Shown: one piece after another, positions 8,038 to 16,568 of the stretch
How positions within the stretch are numbered: the first letter of the stretch is position 1
Layout: the number at the start of each line of letters is the position of its first letter
From: TK10-74A sp965217625
Lineage (GTDB): Bacteria; Chloroflexota; Dehalococcoidia; Bin125
DNA length: 64,000 nucleotides
Reading direction: 5' to 3'
Assembly: GCA_965217625.1 (NCBI GenBank)
Contig: OZ244557.1
Location: 2,356,001 to 2,420,000 of the forward strand
Notes under the pieces: generated by a model
Database searches by the model: none
What the model was told of the DNA's origin: nothing
What the model saw: the letters and a program-made list of their open reading frames with translations, nothing else
Translations under genes and position numbers: made by a program

Positions 8038-8931
8038 ATGACCACTGCCGACACCTCCACCCGCCCCTTCACCATCGCGACCGATCGCGTGGGCCGCCGC
8101 ACGATCGCCGTCACTACCGAACTGACCAAGCGCCGGCTGCTGGCCTTCGCCGCGGGCGTCGGCGAGTGGGCGCCCCAGTACAGCGACGATCTGCGCGAGG
8201 GCGGCCTGCTGGGCCACCCCGGGCTCGTCGAGAGCCTCATGTGGAACGCCCGGCACATGCCCGACGACGACACAGACCCGCGCGCCATCCCCTTCGGCGT
8301 GCACGCCTCGACGGACTGGCGCTTCAGCCGCGCCTTCCGTGTGGGGGACGTCATCACCACCCAGGGCCAGGTGATCGCCGTCGCGCAGATCCCGCCCGGG
8401 GCGATCAGCACGACGCGCTATCGGATGCTTGATTCGCGCGGCGATGAGGTGGCGGTGATGGACACCAGCGGGATCATGCGCGGGCTGCGCAGCGACGGTC
8501 CCGACCGCGCGCTGGCCACGGCGCCGCCCCTGCCGGAGCGGATCGTCGCGTCGGAGCCGCTGTGGAGCACGGTCGTGCCGCTGCCGCCGCAGACCGCGCA
8601 CGTCTACACGGAGTGCGCCGACATCTGGAACCCCATCCACACCGAACGCGGGTTCGCGCAGGATGCCGGCCTGCCCGATCCGATCCTGCACGGCAGTTGC
8701 ACCTTCGCGTTCTCCCTGCGCGAGTTGATGCGCCGCTACGTCGACAGCGACCCCACGCGGCTGCGCCGGGTCGCCGGGCAGTTCCGCTCGATCGTGATGC
8801 TGGGCGACCCCATCACCGTGCAGGCGATGGGCGAGACGCGGGACGGCGGCCGGCGCGTCGTCTTCTGGGAGACCCGCAACGTGCAGGGCGCGCCCGCCAT
8901 CGCGAACGGCGTGCTCGTCTTCGACGCCTGA
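8038..8931 (+). CDS. MaoC-like double hot-dog acyl dehydratase
   Basis: A 297-residue protein with two hot-dog units. The N-terminal unit (about 15-140) resembles the FAS1-type N-terminal MaoC domain, with TKRRLLAFAAGVGEWAPQYSDD, and FGVHASTDWRF after it. The C-terminal unit (about 165-295) contains the hydratase-2 motif IWNPIHTERGFAQDAG followed by DPILHGSCTFAF, where the Asn/His pair and the G/S of HGS fit the (R)-specific hydratase catalytic and oxyanion positions. The family hydrates or dehydrates 2-enoyl-CoA thioesters. It converges on the next crotonase with only 4 nt between stops. Confidence 0.86.
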   Translation: MTTADTSTRPFTIATDRVGRRTIAVTTELTKRRLLAFAAGVGEWAPQYSDDLREGGLLGHPGLVESLMWNARHMPDDDTDPRAIPFGVHASTDWRFSRAFRVGDVITTQGQVIAVAQIPPGAISTTRYRMLDSRGDEVAVMDTSGIMRGLRSDGPDRALATAPPLPERIVASEPLWSTVVPLPPQTAHVYTECADIWNPIHTERGFAQDAGLPDPILHGSCTFAFSLRELMRRYVDSDPTRLRRVAGQFRSIVMLGDPITVQAMGETRDGGRRVVFWETRNVQGAPAIANGVLVFDA

Positions 8932-8935
8932 GCGG

Positions 8936-9736
8936 CTAGCGACCCTGGTACTTGGGCTCGCGCTTCTCGGCGAACGCTTTCGGCCCCTCGGCGAAGTCGG
9001 CCGTCTGGCGAGTCGCGAAGGCCAGCATCGACTCCAGCCGGATCGCGTCGTCCAGCGGCAGCCCGTGCCCCCGCACGACCGACTCCTTGATGGCCCGCTG
9101 CGTCAGGGGCGCGCCCGACGTGAAGCGGGCCGCCGCCTCGCGCGCCAGCGGCATCACCTCGGCCGAGGGGACGACACGGTTGACCAGCCCGTATTGCAGC
9201 GCCTGCCGCGCATCAAGGTTGTCGCCGTAGAGGATCAACTCCATCGCGATGGCGTGGGGCAGTTGGCGGTAGAGCCGGTGCGTCGCCCCCAGCGTGGGGA
9301 AGATGCCGCGCCGCACCTCCGGCAGGCCGAACACCGAGTTCTCCGACGCGATGCGGAAGTCGGTCACGCTGAGCAGCGTCAGCCCCGCGCCCAGGCAGTA
9401 GCCGTCGACGGCGGCGATGATCGGCTTCCAGACGTGGATGCCGTCGTCGAGCGAGGAGCCGCCCCGCGGCTGGAACACCCGCGCGATCTCCGCCCCGGCG
9501 CCGCCGGGCCGGCGCGGAACCGTCTTCTTCAGGTCCGCCCCGGCCGAGAACGCCTTGCCGCCCGCGCCCGTCACGATCGCCACCCAGATGTCGGGGTTGT
9601 CGCTGACCTCGGTCCAGGCCTCGGCCAGCGCCGCGAACGTCTCCGGGTCGAGCGCGTTCATCGCCTCCGGGCGGTTGAGCGTCACCGTCGCGACGCGGTC
9701 GGCAACGTCGAAGCGCACGGGTCGAGCGTCGGGCAT
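8936..9736 (-). CDS. enoyl-CoA hydratase/isomerase family protein (crotonase)
   Basis: A 266-residue crotonase. VATVTLNRPEAMNALDPETF opens the fold. The oxyanion loops are KAFSAGADLKKTV and DGYCLGAGLTLLSVTDFRIA, followed by FGLPEVRRGIFPTLGATHRL. The E of LPEV is at the position of the first catalytic Glu of hydratases; GIFP replaces the second. The C-terminus AFAEKREPKYQGR is typical of carnitinyl-CoA dehydratase-like members, but the substrate cannot be told. GGAGATCCC precedes the ATG. It is divergent from the next crotonase. Confidence 0.9.
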   Translation of the reverse strand: MPDARPVRFDVADRVATVTLNRPEAMNALDPETFAALAEAWTEVSDNPDIWVAIVTGAGGKAFSAGADLKKTVPRRPGGAGAEIARVFQPRGGSSLDDGIHVWKPIIAAVDGYCLGAGLTLLSVTDFRIASENSVFGLPEVRRGIFPTLGATHRLYRQLPHAIAMELILYGDNLDARQALQYGLVNRVVPSAEVMPLAREAAARFTSGAPLTQRAIKESVVRGHGLPLDDAIRLESMLAFATRQTADFAEGPKAFAEKREPKYQGR

Positions 9737-9849
9737 GGGATCTCCGGGTGTGCCACCGCCTGGGTTGGCGGGCTATGGTGAGCGAGACTAACATCGCTTG
9801 CGAACGGTGCGAAGTCGCACGTCACCACGAGAGATTAGGGAGGTCCAAG

Positions 9850-10665
9850 ATGTCGGACGACAGAGTGCTCTACGAGAAGCGGGACGACGGCGTCGCCCTG
9901 ATCACGATCAACCGGCCGACCCGCCTCAACGCGATCGTGCCGGACATGGGCGACCTCATGCACGACATGTTCGCCGACGCCGAAAAGGACGAGGCGGTGC
10001 GCTGCGTCGCCCTGACCGGCGCCGGGCGCGCCTTCACCGCCGGCGGCGACGTGAAGGCCATGGCGGAGGATCAGGATACCGCCAGCGGCGGCGCCGCCAA
10101 CTCCCTCGACGAGGCCGCCCGCAACTTGGCCGAGTGGGGCTGGAAGATCGCGGGCCGCCTGTACAGCCTGCCCAAGCCCACCGTGGCGCTCGTCAACGGC
10201 TTCGCGATGGGCGCCGGCATGAGCATGGCGCTCGCCTGCGACATCCGCTTCTGCTCCAGCCAGGCCAAGTTCGGCACCGCCTTCCGCAACGTCGCCCTCT
10301 CCGGCGACTTCGGCGGCAGTTGGTTCCTGCCGCGCATCGCCGGCGCGGCTGTCGCCCGCGAGCTCTACTTCACCGGCGAGATCATCGACGCCGATCGGGC
10401 CCTGGCCCTGGGCCTGACCAACCACGTCGTGCCGCATGAGGAGTTCATGGATGCCGGCCTGGAGTTCTGCGCCCAGATCGCCAGCGGGCCCCCGCTGGCC
10501 ATGGCTCGGATGAAGCTCAACCTGCAGCGCTCCGAATCCCTTTCCCTGGCTGACGCGTTCCTCTCCGAGGCGATGCACCACACGCTCAGCTCCCACGACG
10601 AGGACCACGCCAGCGCCACCAAGGCGTTTGTCAACAAGGAAGCGCCCGTCTTCCGCGGCCGCTAA
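9850..10665 (+). CDS. enoyl-CoA hydratase/isomerase family protein (crotonase)
   Basis: A 271-residue crotonase. VALITINRPTRLNAIVP opens the fold, RAFTAGGDVKAMAED and NGFAMGAGMSMALACDIRF give the two oxyanion loops, and FRNVALSGDFGGSWFLPRIAG covers the active-site helix, with an aspartate where hydratases often carry glutamate. The start is the ATG at 9850, 6 nt after GGGAGG; upstream codons back to 9748 lack a ribosome site. TATGGT at 9774-9779 is a possible -10 box. The phosphotransferase gene follows 65 nt downstream on the same strand, so the two may be co-transcribed. Confidence 0.9.
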   Translation: MSDDRVLYEKRDDGVALITINRPTRLNAIVPDMGDLMHDMFADAEKDEAVRCVALTGAGRAFTAGGDVKAMAEDQDTASGGAANSLDEAARNLAEWGWKIAGRLYSLPKPTVALVNGFAMGAGMSMALACDIRFCSSQAKFGTAFRNVALSGDFGGSWFLPRIAGAAVARELYFTGEIIDADRALALGLTNHVVPHEEFMDAGLEFCAQIASGPPLAMARMKLNLQRSESLSLADAFLSEAMHHTLSSHDEDHASATKAFVNKEAPVFRGR

Positions 10666-10730
10666 TCCGGCCCCGCAGGACCCGGCGTGTTGGGCCCCGC
10701 GGCCCGGCCCGCGCGAAACGACGGACAAGC

Positions 10731-11780
10731 ATGACCACTCTGCCCACGCCCCCCGAGATCATCGAGGTCCGTGACGCCCACCGATTCGACGAGGCACGGC
10801 TGGAGGCGTACCTCGCCGAGCACATCGACGGCTTCACGCCCCCCATGACGGTGCGCCAGTTCGACCGCGGCCAGTCCAACCCGACGTTCTCGATCGAGGC
10901 TGGGGGCAAGCAGTACGTCGTCCGCAAGAAGCCGCCCGGCGAGCTGCTCAAGAGCGCCCACGCCGTCGACCGCGAGTACCGAGTCATGGACGCTCTCTGG
11001 GAGACGGACGTGCCCGTCCCCCGCATGTACCACCTCTGCGAGGATCCGTCCGTGATGGGCACCGAGTTCTTCGTCATGCAGCGCCTGCACGGCCGCGTCT
11101 ACGCGGACTACGCCACGGCCGGCAAGGACGCGACGGAGCGCCCCGCCATCTTCCGCGACGCCATGCGCGTCCTCGCCGCGCTGCACGCCGTCGACCACGA
11201 GGCCGTGGGCCTCGGCTCCTTCGGCCGGCCCGGCAACTACGTGCAGCGCCAGTTCCACCGCTGGACCAAGCAGTACCTCGCGTCGCAGACGGAAGAGATC
11301 GAGTCCTTCAACCAACTGATGGAGTGGTTGCCGGAGCGGATGCCGGAGGAGGAAGAGACCACCATCGTCCACGGCGACTTCTCGCTGCACAACATCATGT
11401 TCGCGCCCGACGAGCCGCGCATCGTGGGGCTGCTCGACTGGGAGATCTCCACGCTGGGCAACCCCCTCTCGGACGTCGCCTACTTCTGCTCGCGCTTGTA
11501 CTCGTCCGATCCCGACAAACCGATCGTGCCGGGAGAGAACGGCATCCCCCGCTGGGAGGACGTCCTCGCGCAATACGAGGAGTTCTCGGGCCGCACCGTC
11601 ACCGACTTCCACTTCTACGTGGTCTTCAACCTCTACCGCAGCGCCGCCATCGTGCAGGGCGTCTACTACCGGGGCGTCCAGGGCAACGCGGCCTCGTCGC
11701 AGGTGATGACGATGGCAGGCGCGGCGCGCCGCACCGCCGACATGGCCTGGCGCTTCGCCCAAGAGGGCCTGCCCGGCTGA
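10731..11780 (+). CDS. phosphotransferase family protein (APH fold, ACAD10-like)
   Basis: A 349-residue protein with the aminoglycoside/choline kinase fold. Features include FDRGQSNPTFSIEAGGKQYVVRKKPPG (about 43-69; glycine-rich region and ATP-anchoring Lys), the catalytic loop VHGDFSLHN (about 212-220, Brenner motif) and the metal-binding LLDWEISTLGNPLSDVAYF (about 235-253). These proteins occur as domains or neighbours of acyl-CoA dehydrogenases, and the human ACAD10/11 kinase domains phosphorylate 4-hydroxy-acyl-CoAs. By analogy this one may phosphorylate a hydroxyacyl-CoA, which fits the adjacent crotonase. True aminoglycoside resistance is unlikely. Confidence 0.87.
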   Translation: MTTLPTPPEIIEVRDAHRFDEARLEAYLAEHIDGFTPPMTVRQFDRGQSNPTFSIEAGGKQYVVRKKPPGELLKSAHAVDREYRVMDALWETDVPVPRMYHLCEDPSVMGTEFFVMQRLHGRVYADYATAGKDATERPAIFRDAMRVLAALHAVDHEAVGLGSFGRPGNYVQRQFHRWTKQYLASQTEEIESFNQLMEWLPERMPEEEETTIVHGDFSLHNIMFAPDEPRIVGLLDWEISTLGNPLSDVAYFCSRLYSSDPDKPIVPGENGIPRWEDVLAQYEEFSGRTVTDFHFYVVFNLYRSAAIVQGVYYRGVQGNAASSQVMTMAGAARRTADMAWRFAQEGLPG

Positions 11781-11789
11781 TCGACCCCC

Positions 11790-13160
11790 TCAGCCCGCTT
11801 CGACCGGCGCCTCCAGCCCGGCCTTGCACGCCTCCTCGACCACCTGCGACAGCGCCGGGTGCGCGTGCACGGTGTCGACGATCGTGCGCAGGCCGCCGCC
11901 CGCGGTCATCGCGACCGCTACCTCGTGGATCAGCAGCGACGCGTTCGGCCCCAGGATGTGGCAGCCGAGGATCGTGTCGTCCGGGGCGGCCAGCACTTTG
12001 ACGAGGCCGTCCTCGCGCAGGGCCATGCCCATGGCCGTGTCGCGCAGCCGCCAGCGGCCCACCTTGTAGCGGCGGCCCTCCGCGCGCAGATCCTCCTCCG
12101 TCCGGCCCACGGCCGCGACCTGCGGCGCCGAGAAGACGGCGTGCGGGATGACGTCGTAGCGCATAGGGCGGCGGTCGCCGTCGAAGAGGGCCCGGCTGAT
12201 GTGGCGCGCCTGGCGCACCGCGACGTGCTTCAGCGGCAGCACGCCGGTGATGTCGCCCAGGGCCCAGACCCCGTCCTGGCCGGTCTCCAGATACTCGTTC
12301 ACGACCACGTGGCCGCGGGCGTCCAGCGCCAGCCCGGCGGCGGCGAGGTCGAGCAGGTCGCTGTTGGGCGTGCGCCCCGTCGCGACCAGCAACTGCTCCG
12401 CCTCGACGTCCTGACTGCCGTCGAGGTGCACGCGCACGCCGCCGGCGGTCGCGGTGACGCGACGTACGCGGGCGCCCAGGCGGACGTCGTGGGTTGTGCG
12501 GTAGCGCTCGGTGAAGGCGGCCCCGATTTCGGCATCCTCACGACTGAGCAGCCGCTGCGACGGCTCGATGATCGTGACCGCGCTGCCCAGCGCACCGAAG
12601 AAGTGCGCCAACTCGCAGGAGATGTAGCCGCCGCCGACGATGGCCAGGCGGCGCGGCAGCGTCTCCAGATGCAGCGCCTCGTCCGAGGTCAGGTAGGGCA
12701 CGTCGGGCAGGCCGGGGATCGGCGGCACGAACGGGCGCGATCCGCCCGCGATGACGACGCGGTCGGCGCTGATCACGTCGTCCCCGACCTGCATCGTCTT
12801 GGCGCCGTTGAAGCGTCCCTCGCGCTGGAAGAACGTGACCCGATCGCTGGCCTCGAGCGCCGCCTCGCGCTCGTCCGACTCGGCGTCCAGCGTCGCGAAG
12901 ACGTTGCGCACGATGCCGGCGAGGTCGACCCGGTCGAGCCTGGCGTGGACGCCGAAGCGCGGCCCCTCGGCGACGGCGTCGGCCAGGTCGGCGCTGTGGA
13001 TCAGCATCTTCGAGGGCATGCAGCCGCGGTTGTGGCAGGTGCCGCCGATCCGGCCGCGCTCGACCAGCGCGACGCGCAGCCCCGCCGCCTCGCCGGCCAG
13101 CACGATGTCGCGTCCGGTGCCGCCGCCGGCGACGAGCAGGTCGAAGTGTGTTTCTGTCAT
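11790..13160 (-). CDS. pyridine nucleotide-disulfide oxidoreductase (dihydrolipoyl dehydrogenase/mycothione reductase-like)
   Basis: A 456-residue FAD- and NAD(P)H-dependent enzyme. The FAD dinucleotide fold is at the N-terminus (DLLVAGGGTGRDIVLAGEAAG, with the third Gly of GxGxxG altered). The redox-active disulfide motif is GGTCHNRGCMPSK at 39-51, with Cys42 and Cys47 (CX4C). A second Rossmann motif, LAIVGGGYISCELAHFFGALG, binds NAD(P). The second FAD site is VWALGDITGVLPLKHVAVRQA. The dimerisation domain ends with HAHPALSQVVEEA, holding the catalytic His-x4 region. Which disulfide it reduces is not evident. The ATG at 13160 is chosen by homology; no strong ribosome site precedes it. It is divergent from the VOC gene. 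Confidence 0.9.
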   Translation of the reverse strand: MTETHFDLLVAGGGTGRDIVLAGEAAGLRVALVERGRIGGTCHNRGCMPSKMLIHSADLADAVAEGPRFGVHARLDRVDLAGIVRNVFATLDAESDEREAALEASDRVTFFQREGRFNGAKTMQVGDDVISADRVVIAGGSRPFVPPIPGLPDVPYLTSDEALHLETLPRRLAIVGGGYISCELAHFFGALGSAVTIIEPSQRLLSREDAEIGAAFTERYRTTHDVRLGARVRRVTATAGGVRVHLDGSQDVEAEQLLVATGRTPNSDLLDLAAAGLALDARGHVVVNEYLETGQDGVWALGDITGVLPLKHVAVRQARHISRALFDGDRRPMRYDVIPHAVFSAPQVAAVGRTEEDLRAEGRRYKVGRWRLRDTAMGMALREDGLVKVLAAPDDTILGCHILGPNASLLIHEVAVAMTAGGGLRTIVDTVHAHPALSQVVEEACKAGLEAPVEAG

Positions 13161-13297
13161 GGCGCCCCCGTCATTGCTACGTCTCCCGCTGGCTTGGCGG
13201 CTTCTCGCGTTAACTGGGAGCGCGCGTGTTGATCTCGCGCTCGCTAGCGTGCCGCGTACGGCAGGCTGGCCTGCCGGCGGGCACCGAGGGAGCAAGC

Positions 13298-14080
13298 ATG
13301 GCCCATCGATCGATTCGCGGCCGTTTCGTGTGGCACGAGCTGGAGACCGACGACCCGGCCGCCGGCGAGGCCTTCTACAAGGCGCTGGTCGGCTGGGACA
13401 CGACGACCGAAGACCCCGGCGGCGGCCCCTACACGATGTTCACCCAGGACGGCGTCCCCGCGGCCGGCGTGATGGACCTGCCCGAGGAGGCCAAGCAGAT
13501 GGGCGCGATCCCCTGCTGGCTGCCCTACGTGGGCGTCGAGGACGTGGACGCGGCGGTCGCGCAGGCGACGGCGCTGGGCGCAATCGCACCGATGGAGTCC
13601 TTCGATGTGCCGGCGGTGGGTCGCATCGGGCTCATCATCGACCCGCAGGGGGCGGCGCTGGGCCTGTTCGCGCCGGCCGGCGACGACCCGCCGGCGAACC
13701 CTCCGCCGGGTGTCGGCACGACCGTCTGGCATGAGCTGGCGACGACCGACCACGAGGCCGCCTTCCGCTTCTACGAGCAGATCTTCGGCTGGTCCAAGGT
13801 CGACGTCATGGATATGGGCGAGGGCGGGATGTATCAGATGTACGGCCTGACCGCGGGCGAGCCCCTGGGCGGGATGTTCAACATGCCGCCCGAGATGCCC
13901 CGTCCCGCCTGGAACATCTACTGGGAGGTCGCCGACGTCGACGCCGCCGCGGCCCGGGTCGACGGCCTGGGCGGCCGGCTGCTGATGGGGCCGATGGAGG
14001 TCCCGGGCGGCGGGCGCATCATTCAGGGCAGCGACCCGCAGGGTGCGATCTTCTGGCTGCATACCGCCCCCAGCGGCTGA
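13298..14080 (+). CDS. VOC family (glyoxalase/bleomycin-resistance fold) protein, two modules
   Basis: A 260-residue protein made of two VOC domains. Module 1 begins GRFVWHELETDDPAAGEAFYKALVGW and module 2, about 130 residues later, GTTVWHELATTDHEAAFRFYEQIFGW. Each closes with a GGR(I)GxxxDPQGAxxxxF segment (IGLIIDPQGAALGLF and RIIQGSDPQGAIFWL). The histidines of WHEL fit metal or ligand positions. The architecture resembles actinobacterial two-VOC proteins; ligand unknown. GAGGGAGCAAGC precedes the ATG. Its last codons (LHTAPSG plus stop) form the left copy of an imperfect repeat that recurs at the far side of the IetAS island. Confidence 0.88.
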   Translation: MAHRSIRGRFVWHELETDDPAAGEAFYKALVGWDTTTEDPGGGPYTMFTQDGVPAAGVMDLPEEAKQMGAIPCWLPYVGVEDVDAAVAQATALGAIAPMESFDVPAVGRIGLIIDPQGAALGLFAPAGDDPPANPPPGVGTTVWHELATTDHEAAFRFYEQIFGWSKVDVMDMGEGGMYQMYGLTAGEPLGGMFNMPPEMPRPAWNIYWEVADVDAAAARVDGLGGRLLMGPMEVPGGGRIIQGSDPQGAIFWLHTAPSG

Positions 14081-14082
14081 CC
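14056..14082 (+). repeat. left copy of imperfect 27-bp direct repeat flanking the island
   Basis: The 3' end of the VOC gene (GCTGCATACCGCCCCCAGCG and on) matches 17731-17757 at 22 of 27 positions. Both copies read LHTAP-x-G-stop in frame. This is the pattern expected if an element entered at the 3' end of a gene and restored it, but no integrase is present and the match is imperfect. Confidence 0.4.
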
Positions 14083-14144
14083 TCAAGACCCTTCGCATTG
14101 ACCTTCCCGCTTGGGCTCTAGCGCGGTTATCCGCCCCACGCAGA

Positions 14145-16556
14145 TCAGACGCGAATGCGCGCTTGCTGCCAGACCTGAGCTCGCTGCCTGATGTGCGCGT
14201 AAAGCGATACGCTCGGATCGCTGTGCGACACTGAAACGACCACGGCGAACCGCTGTCGCTCAACCTCCACAGGCGCCCACATCCGCTGGCACACGACGGC
14301 AAGGATCAAGTCACTGCCGTCGTATTTCCAGTTGGCGCTGCGCACACGGGCGATGCCCCGCTGAAGCGTCCCACTTCGGCGAACGTTGACGCCGGGCTCA
14401 AGTTTCACCCTTTGCCGGCTCGGCATGCTCGTAAGCGATACTCCGTTGTTGCCGAGTGCCGCCCGCTCTTCCGGTGTCATGGCTTTGAGGCAGTTCAGCA
14501 AGTCGGCTGCTGGTACGTTGCGAAACAGGTCTGCGTACATCCTAACACCGAGATAAGAAGCCGCTCGCGTCTGTCGTGTCGGCGGGTCGAATGCGAGGGT
14601 CACCGCAATCTCTCGGTCTCCCTGAATCTTCAGGAAGTCTTCGGGAAGGCCCGGAAGCGCGAAGAGCTGAAATGAGTCAAGCTCGATCTCCTCCTCCGCG
14701 ACAAGCAGCACTTCGTGATCCGACGAGAAGCTGGCACGGTCGTAGTCGGGTATTCCGTATCCGTAGACCCGCCGGACATCTGGTTCATGTTCCGCGCCGG
14801 TGAGTCCCGGCGGCCGCTCGTCGGGTAGTCGCGCCGAAGCTGCGATCAGAGCACGAATTAGGTTGGACGTTGCATCGGGAAAGTCCCTGTATAGCCGTGC
14901 GGCTAGGTTTGCGACTTGAGGCGCGGAGAAACTCGTTCCTGCGACAGTGCGGAACAAGGATCCCTCGGGCGGCGCAAACGACTTGGACGTAGTTGGCACT
15001 CCAGCATGTTGTGGGAAACGCCCGACCGGATGCCCTCTCTCGAATCTGCCGTCCCCGCCGAAATCGACAACGTCAGGCTTTATCGCCTCATTCACGCCGG
15101 GCCCCACTCGTGTGAATGGTGAGGGCCAGCCCCGAGTCTGTGCGACAAGCCTTTCAACTCCAGTGCGGCGAAGGGCCTGCGGATCTGTGCCCGGACCGTA
15201 TGCGACGCTACCCACCGTGAGAGCGATCGCCGATGTCGCAGGTTCAATGAGCCGCGCTTCGTCCCTGTGCAGGTAGGCTGGATAGTCGTTGATGGCATCC
15301 TCGCCAGTGGGATAGTTGTAATTCCCAGCCGCGACGGTGAAGAGAATATCTCGGTCACGAAAGCGATACGCAAGCTCATCGATCGCGGCAGCGAGGAGTG
15401 ATTGACGACCACCGTCGAATACCTCGTTGAGATTGCCAATGGATATGTTCACGATTCTAACATTCGGATAGTTCTGCATGAAGTAGGTGACGACATCGTC
15501 GAGTTGTCGCTCTAGCAGTTGTTGAGGATCGTATTCGAAAGCGGAGGTTAGTACGCGTCCGGAAAAGACCGCTGCACTGGGGACGAATCGGCCAGACTGG
15601 ATCCCGGCGCCAATGTCACCGTAGGCTGCGATCCCGGCGACGGCAGTTCCGTGCCCGCCAGAGATGTCGTCGATGTCCTCGGATCGGTCATCGCCAGAAA
15701 CGAACGATTGCGCATCGCCGATTACCGGCCCAAGAAGTGGATGACCCTGCATGACGCCACTGTCCACAACGATGATCCCTGTCAGGTCAACAAGCGGCAC
15801 GGGGATCGGAGCGATCGTGATCTCAGCTACTCGTTGCGAGAGGACGGTCGTGTAGTCGAAGAATGGTTGCGCGCGCCGTTCAACGCTTCGGACGAAGTCA
15901 AGCTCCAGAATGTTGGCCAATAGATCTTGACTAACCTCAATCCGCAGTAGACCAACATCGTTCCCTACCCATGAGTCAGTGACACGGCGCTGTGTCTGAT
16001 CCGCCATGCCGCGTATCCCGTCGATCCAACGGCGACATTCGTCGGCATTGCCGGAGTGCCAGAGGGACACATCAAGCAAATCGACTTCATCTTCCCCCAA
16101 GGGTTGGCTACTGAGGCGAACACCGATCTTGTCCTCAGGCCGTATTGCCTCAATCGCGTCGATGGCGGAGACTATCCCGTAGCGCGGTGCGTCTTGCTTG
16201 GCATACTCCCGTATTCGGTATCGGAGGTCATCGAGGATCCCTCGGTCAGGGAAGACAACTAGGAGGTTGTTCGGCTCCCGAGCGACCAAGCGAAGGCCCA
16301 TCCGGAGAAGCTCGTCATCGGCAATGTGTCCTTTCGGGTGGAGGCGAATGTTAAACACAAGTTTAGGGTCGAGACCGGCGGGAGGGTCTCGGCGCAGTGA
16401 ATCGAGAGTCGTGTCGAGAGTGGCGAGTTGGCTCTGAAGCTGTCGACCGTGCTCAGTACGGTCAGGGCGCGTTGGGTAGCCTCCACCACCATGCTTTCTC
16501 CTGGCCACTGGTTGTTCCCAGAGAGGAAGCACCAAATGTTCAAGGTCTCGTGCCAT
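14145..16556 (-). CDS. ietS: subtilisin-like serine protease, IetS-type (toxin/effector)
   Basis: An 803-residue S8-family protease. A non-catalytic N-terminal region (about 1-255) is followed by the catalytic domain with Asp265 (IIVVDSG, 261-267), His302 (GGHGTAVAG, 300-308), oxyanion Asn412 (AAGN, 409-412) and Ser542 (AGTSFSAPQVAN). A beta-rich C-terminal part of about 600-803 has no family I know. No signal peptide is seen, so it should act in the cytoplasm. It lies 12 nt after the AAA-ATPase gene, the arrangement of ietA-ietS, known as a plasmid stability toxin-antitoxin pair on Ti plasmids and later reported as an antiphage system. By that precedent the protease is the toxic part. The name is by architecture only. 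Confidence 0.8.
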   Translation of the reverse strand: MARDLEHLVLPLWEQPVARRKHGGGGYPTRPDRTEHGRQLQSQLATLDTTLDSLRRDPPAGLDPKLVFNIRLHPKGHIADDELLRMGLRLVAREPNNLLVVFPDRGILDDLRYRIREYAKQDAPRYGIVSAIDAIEAIRPEDKIGVRLSSQPLGEDEVDLLDVSLWHSGNADECRRWIDGIRGMADQTQRRVTDSWVGNDVGLLRIEVSQDLLANILELDFVRSVERRAQPFFDYTTVLSQRVAEITIAPIPVPLVDLTGIIVVDSGVMQGHPLLGPVIGDAQSFVSGDDRSEDIDDISGGHGTAVAGIAAYGDIGAGIQSGRFVPSAAVFSGRVLTSAFEYDPQQLLERQLDDVVTYFMQNYPNVRIVNISIGNLNEVFDGGRQSLLAAAIDELAYRFRDRDILFTVAAGNYNYPTGEDAINDYPAYLHRDEARLIEPATSAIALTVGSVAYGPGTDPQALRRTGVERLVAQTRGWPSPFTRVGPGVNEAIKPDVVDFGGDGRFERGHPVGRFPQHAGVPTTSKSFAPPEGSLFRTVAGTSFSAPQVANLAARLYRDFPDATSNLIRALIAASARLPDERPPGLTGAEHEPDVRRVYGYGIPDYDRASFSSDHEVLLVAEEEIELDSFQLFALPGLPEDFLKIQGDREIAVTLAFDPPTRQTRAASYLGVRMYADLFRNVPAADLLNCLKAMTPEERAALGNNGVSLTSMPSRQRVKLEPGVNVRRSGTLQRGIARVRSANWKYDGSDLILAVVCQRMWAPVEVERQRFAVVVSVSHSDPSVSLYAHIRQRAQVWQQARIRV

Positions 16557-16568
16557 CGTATATCTGCG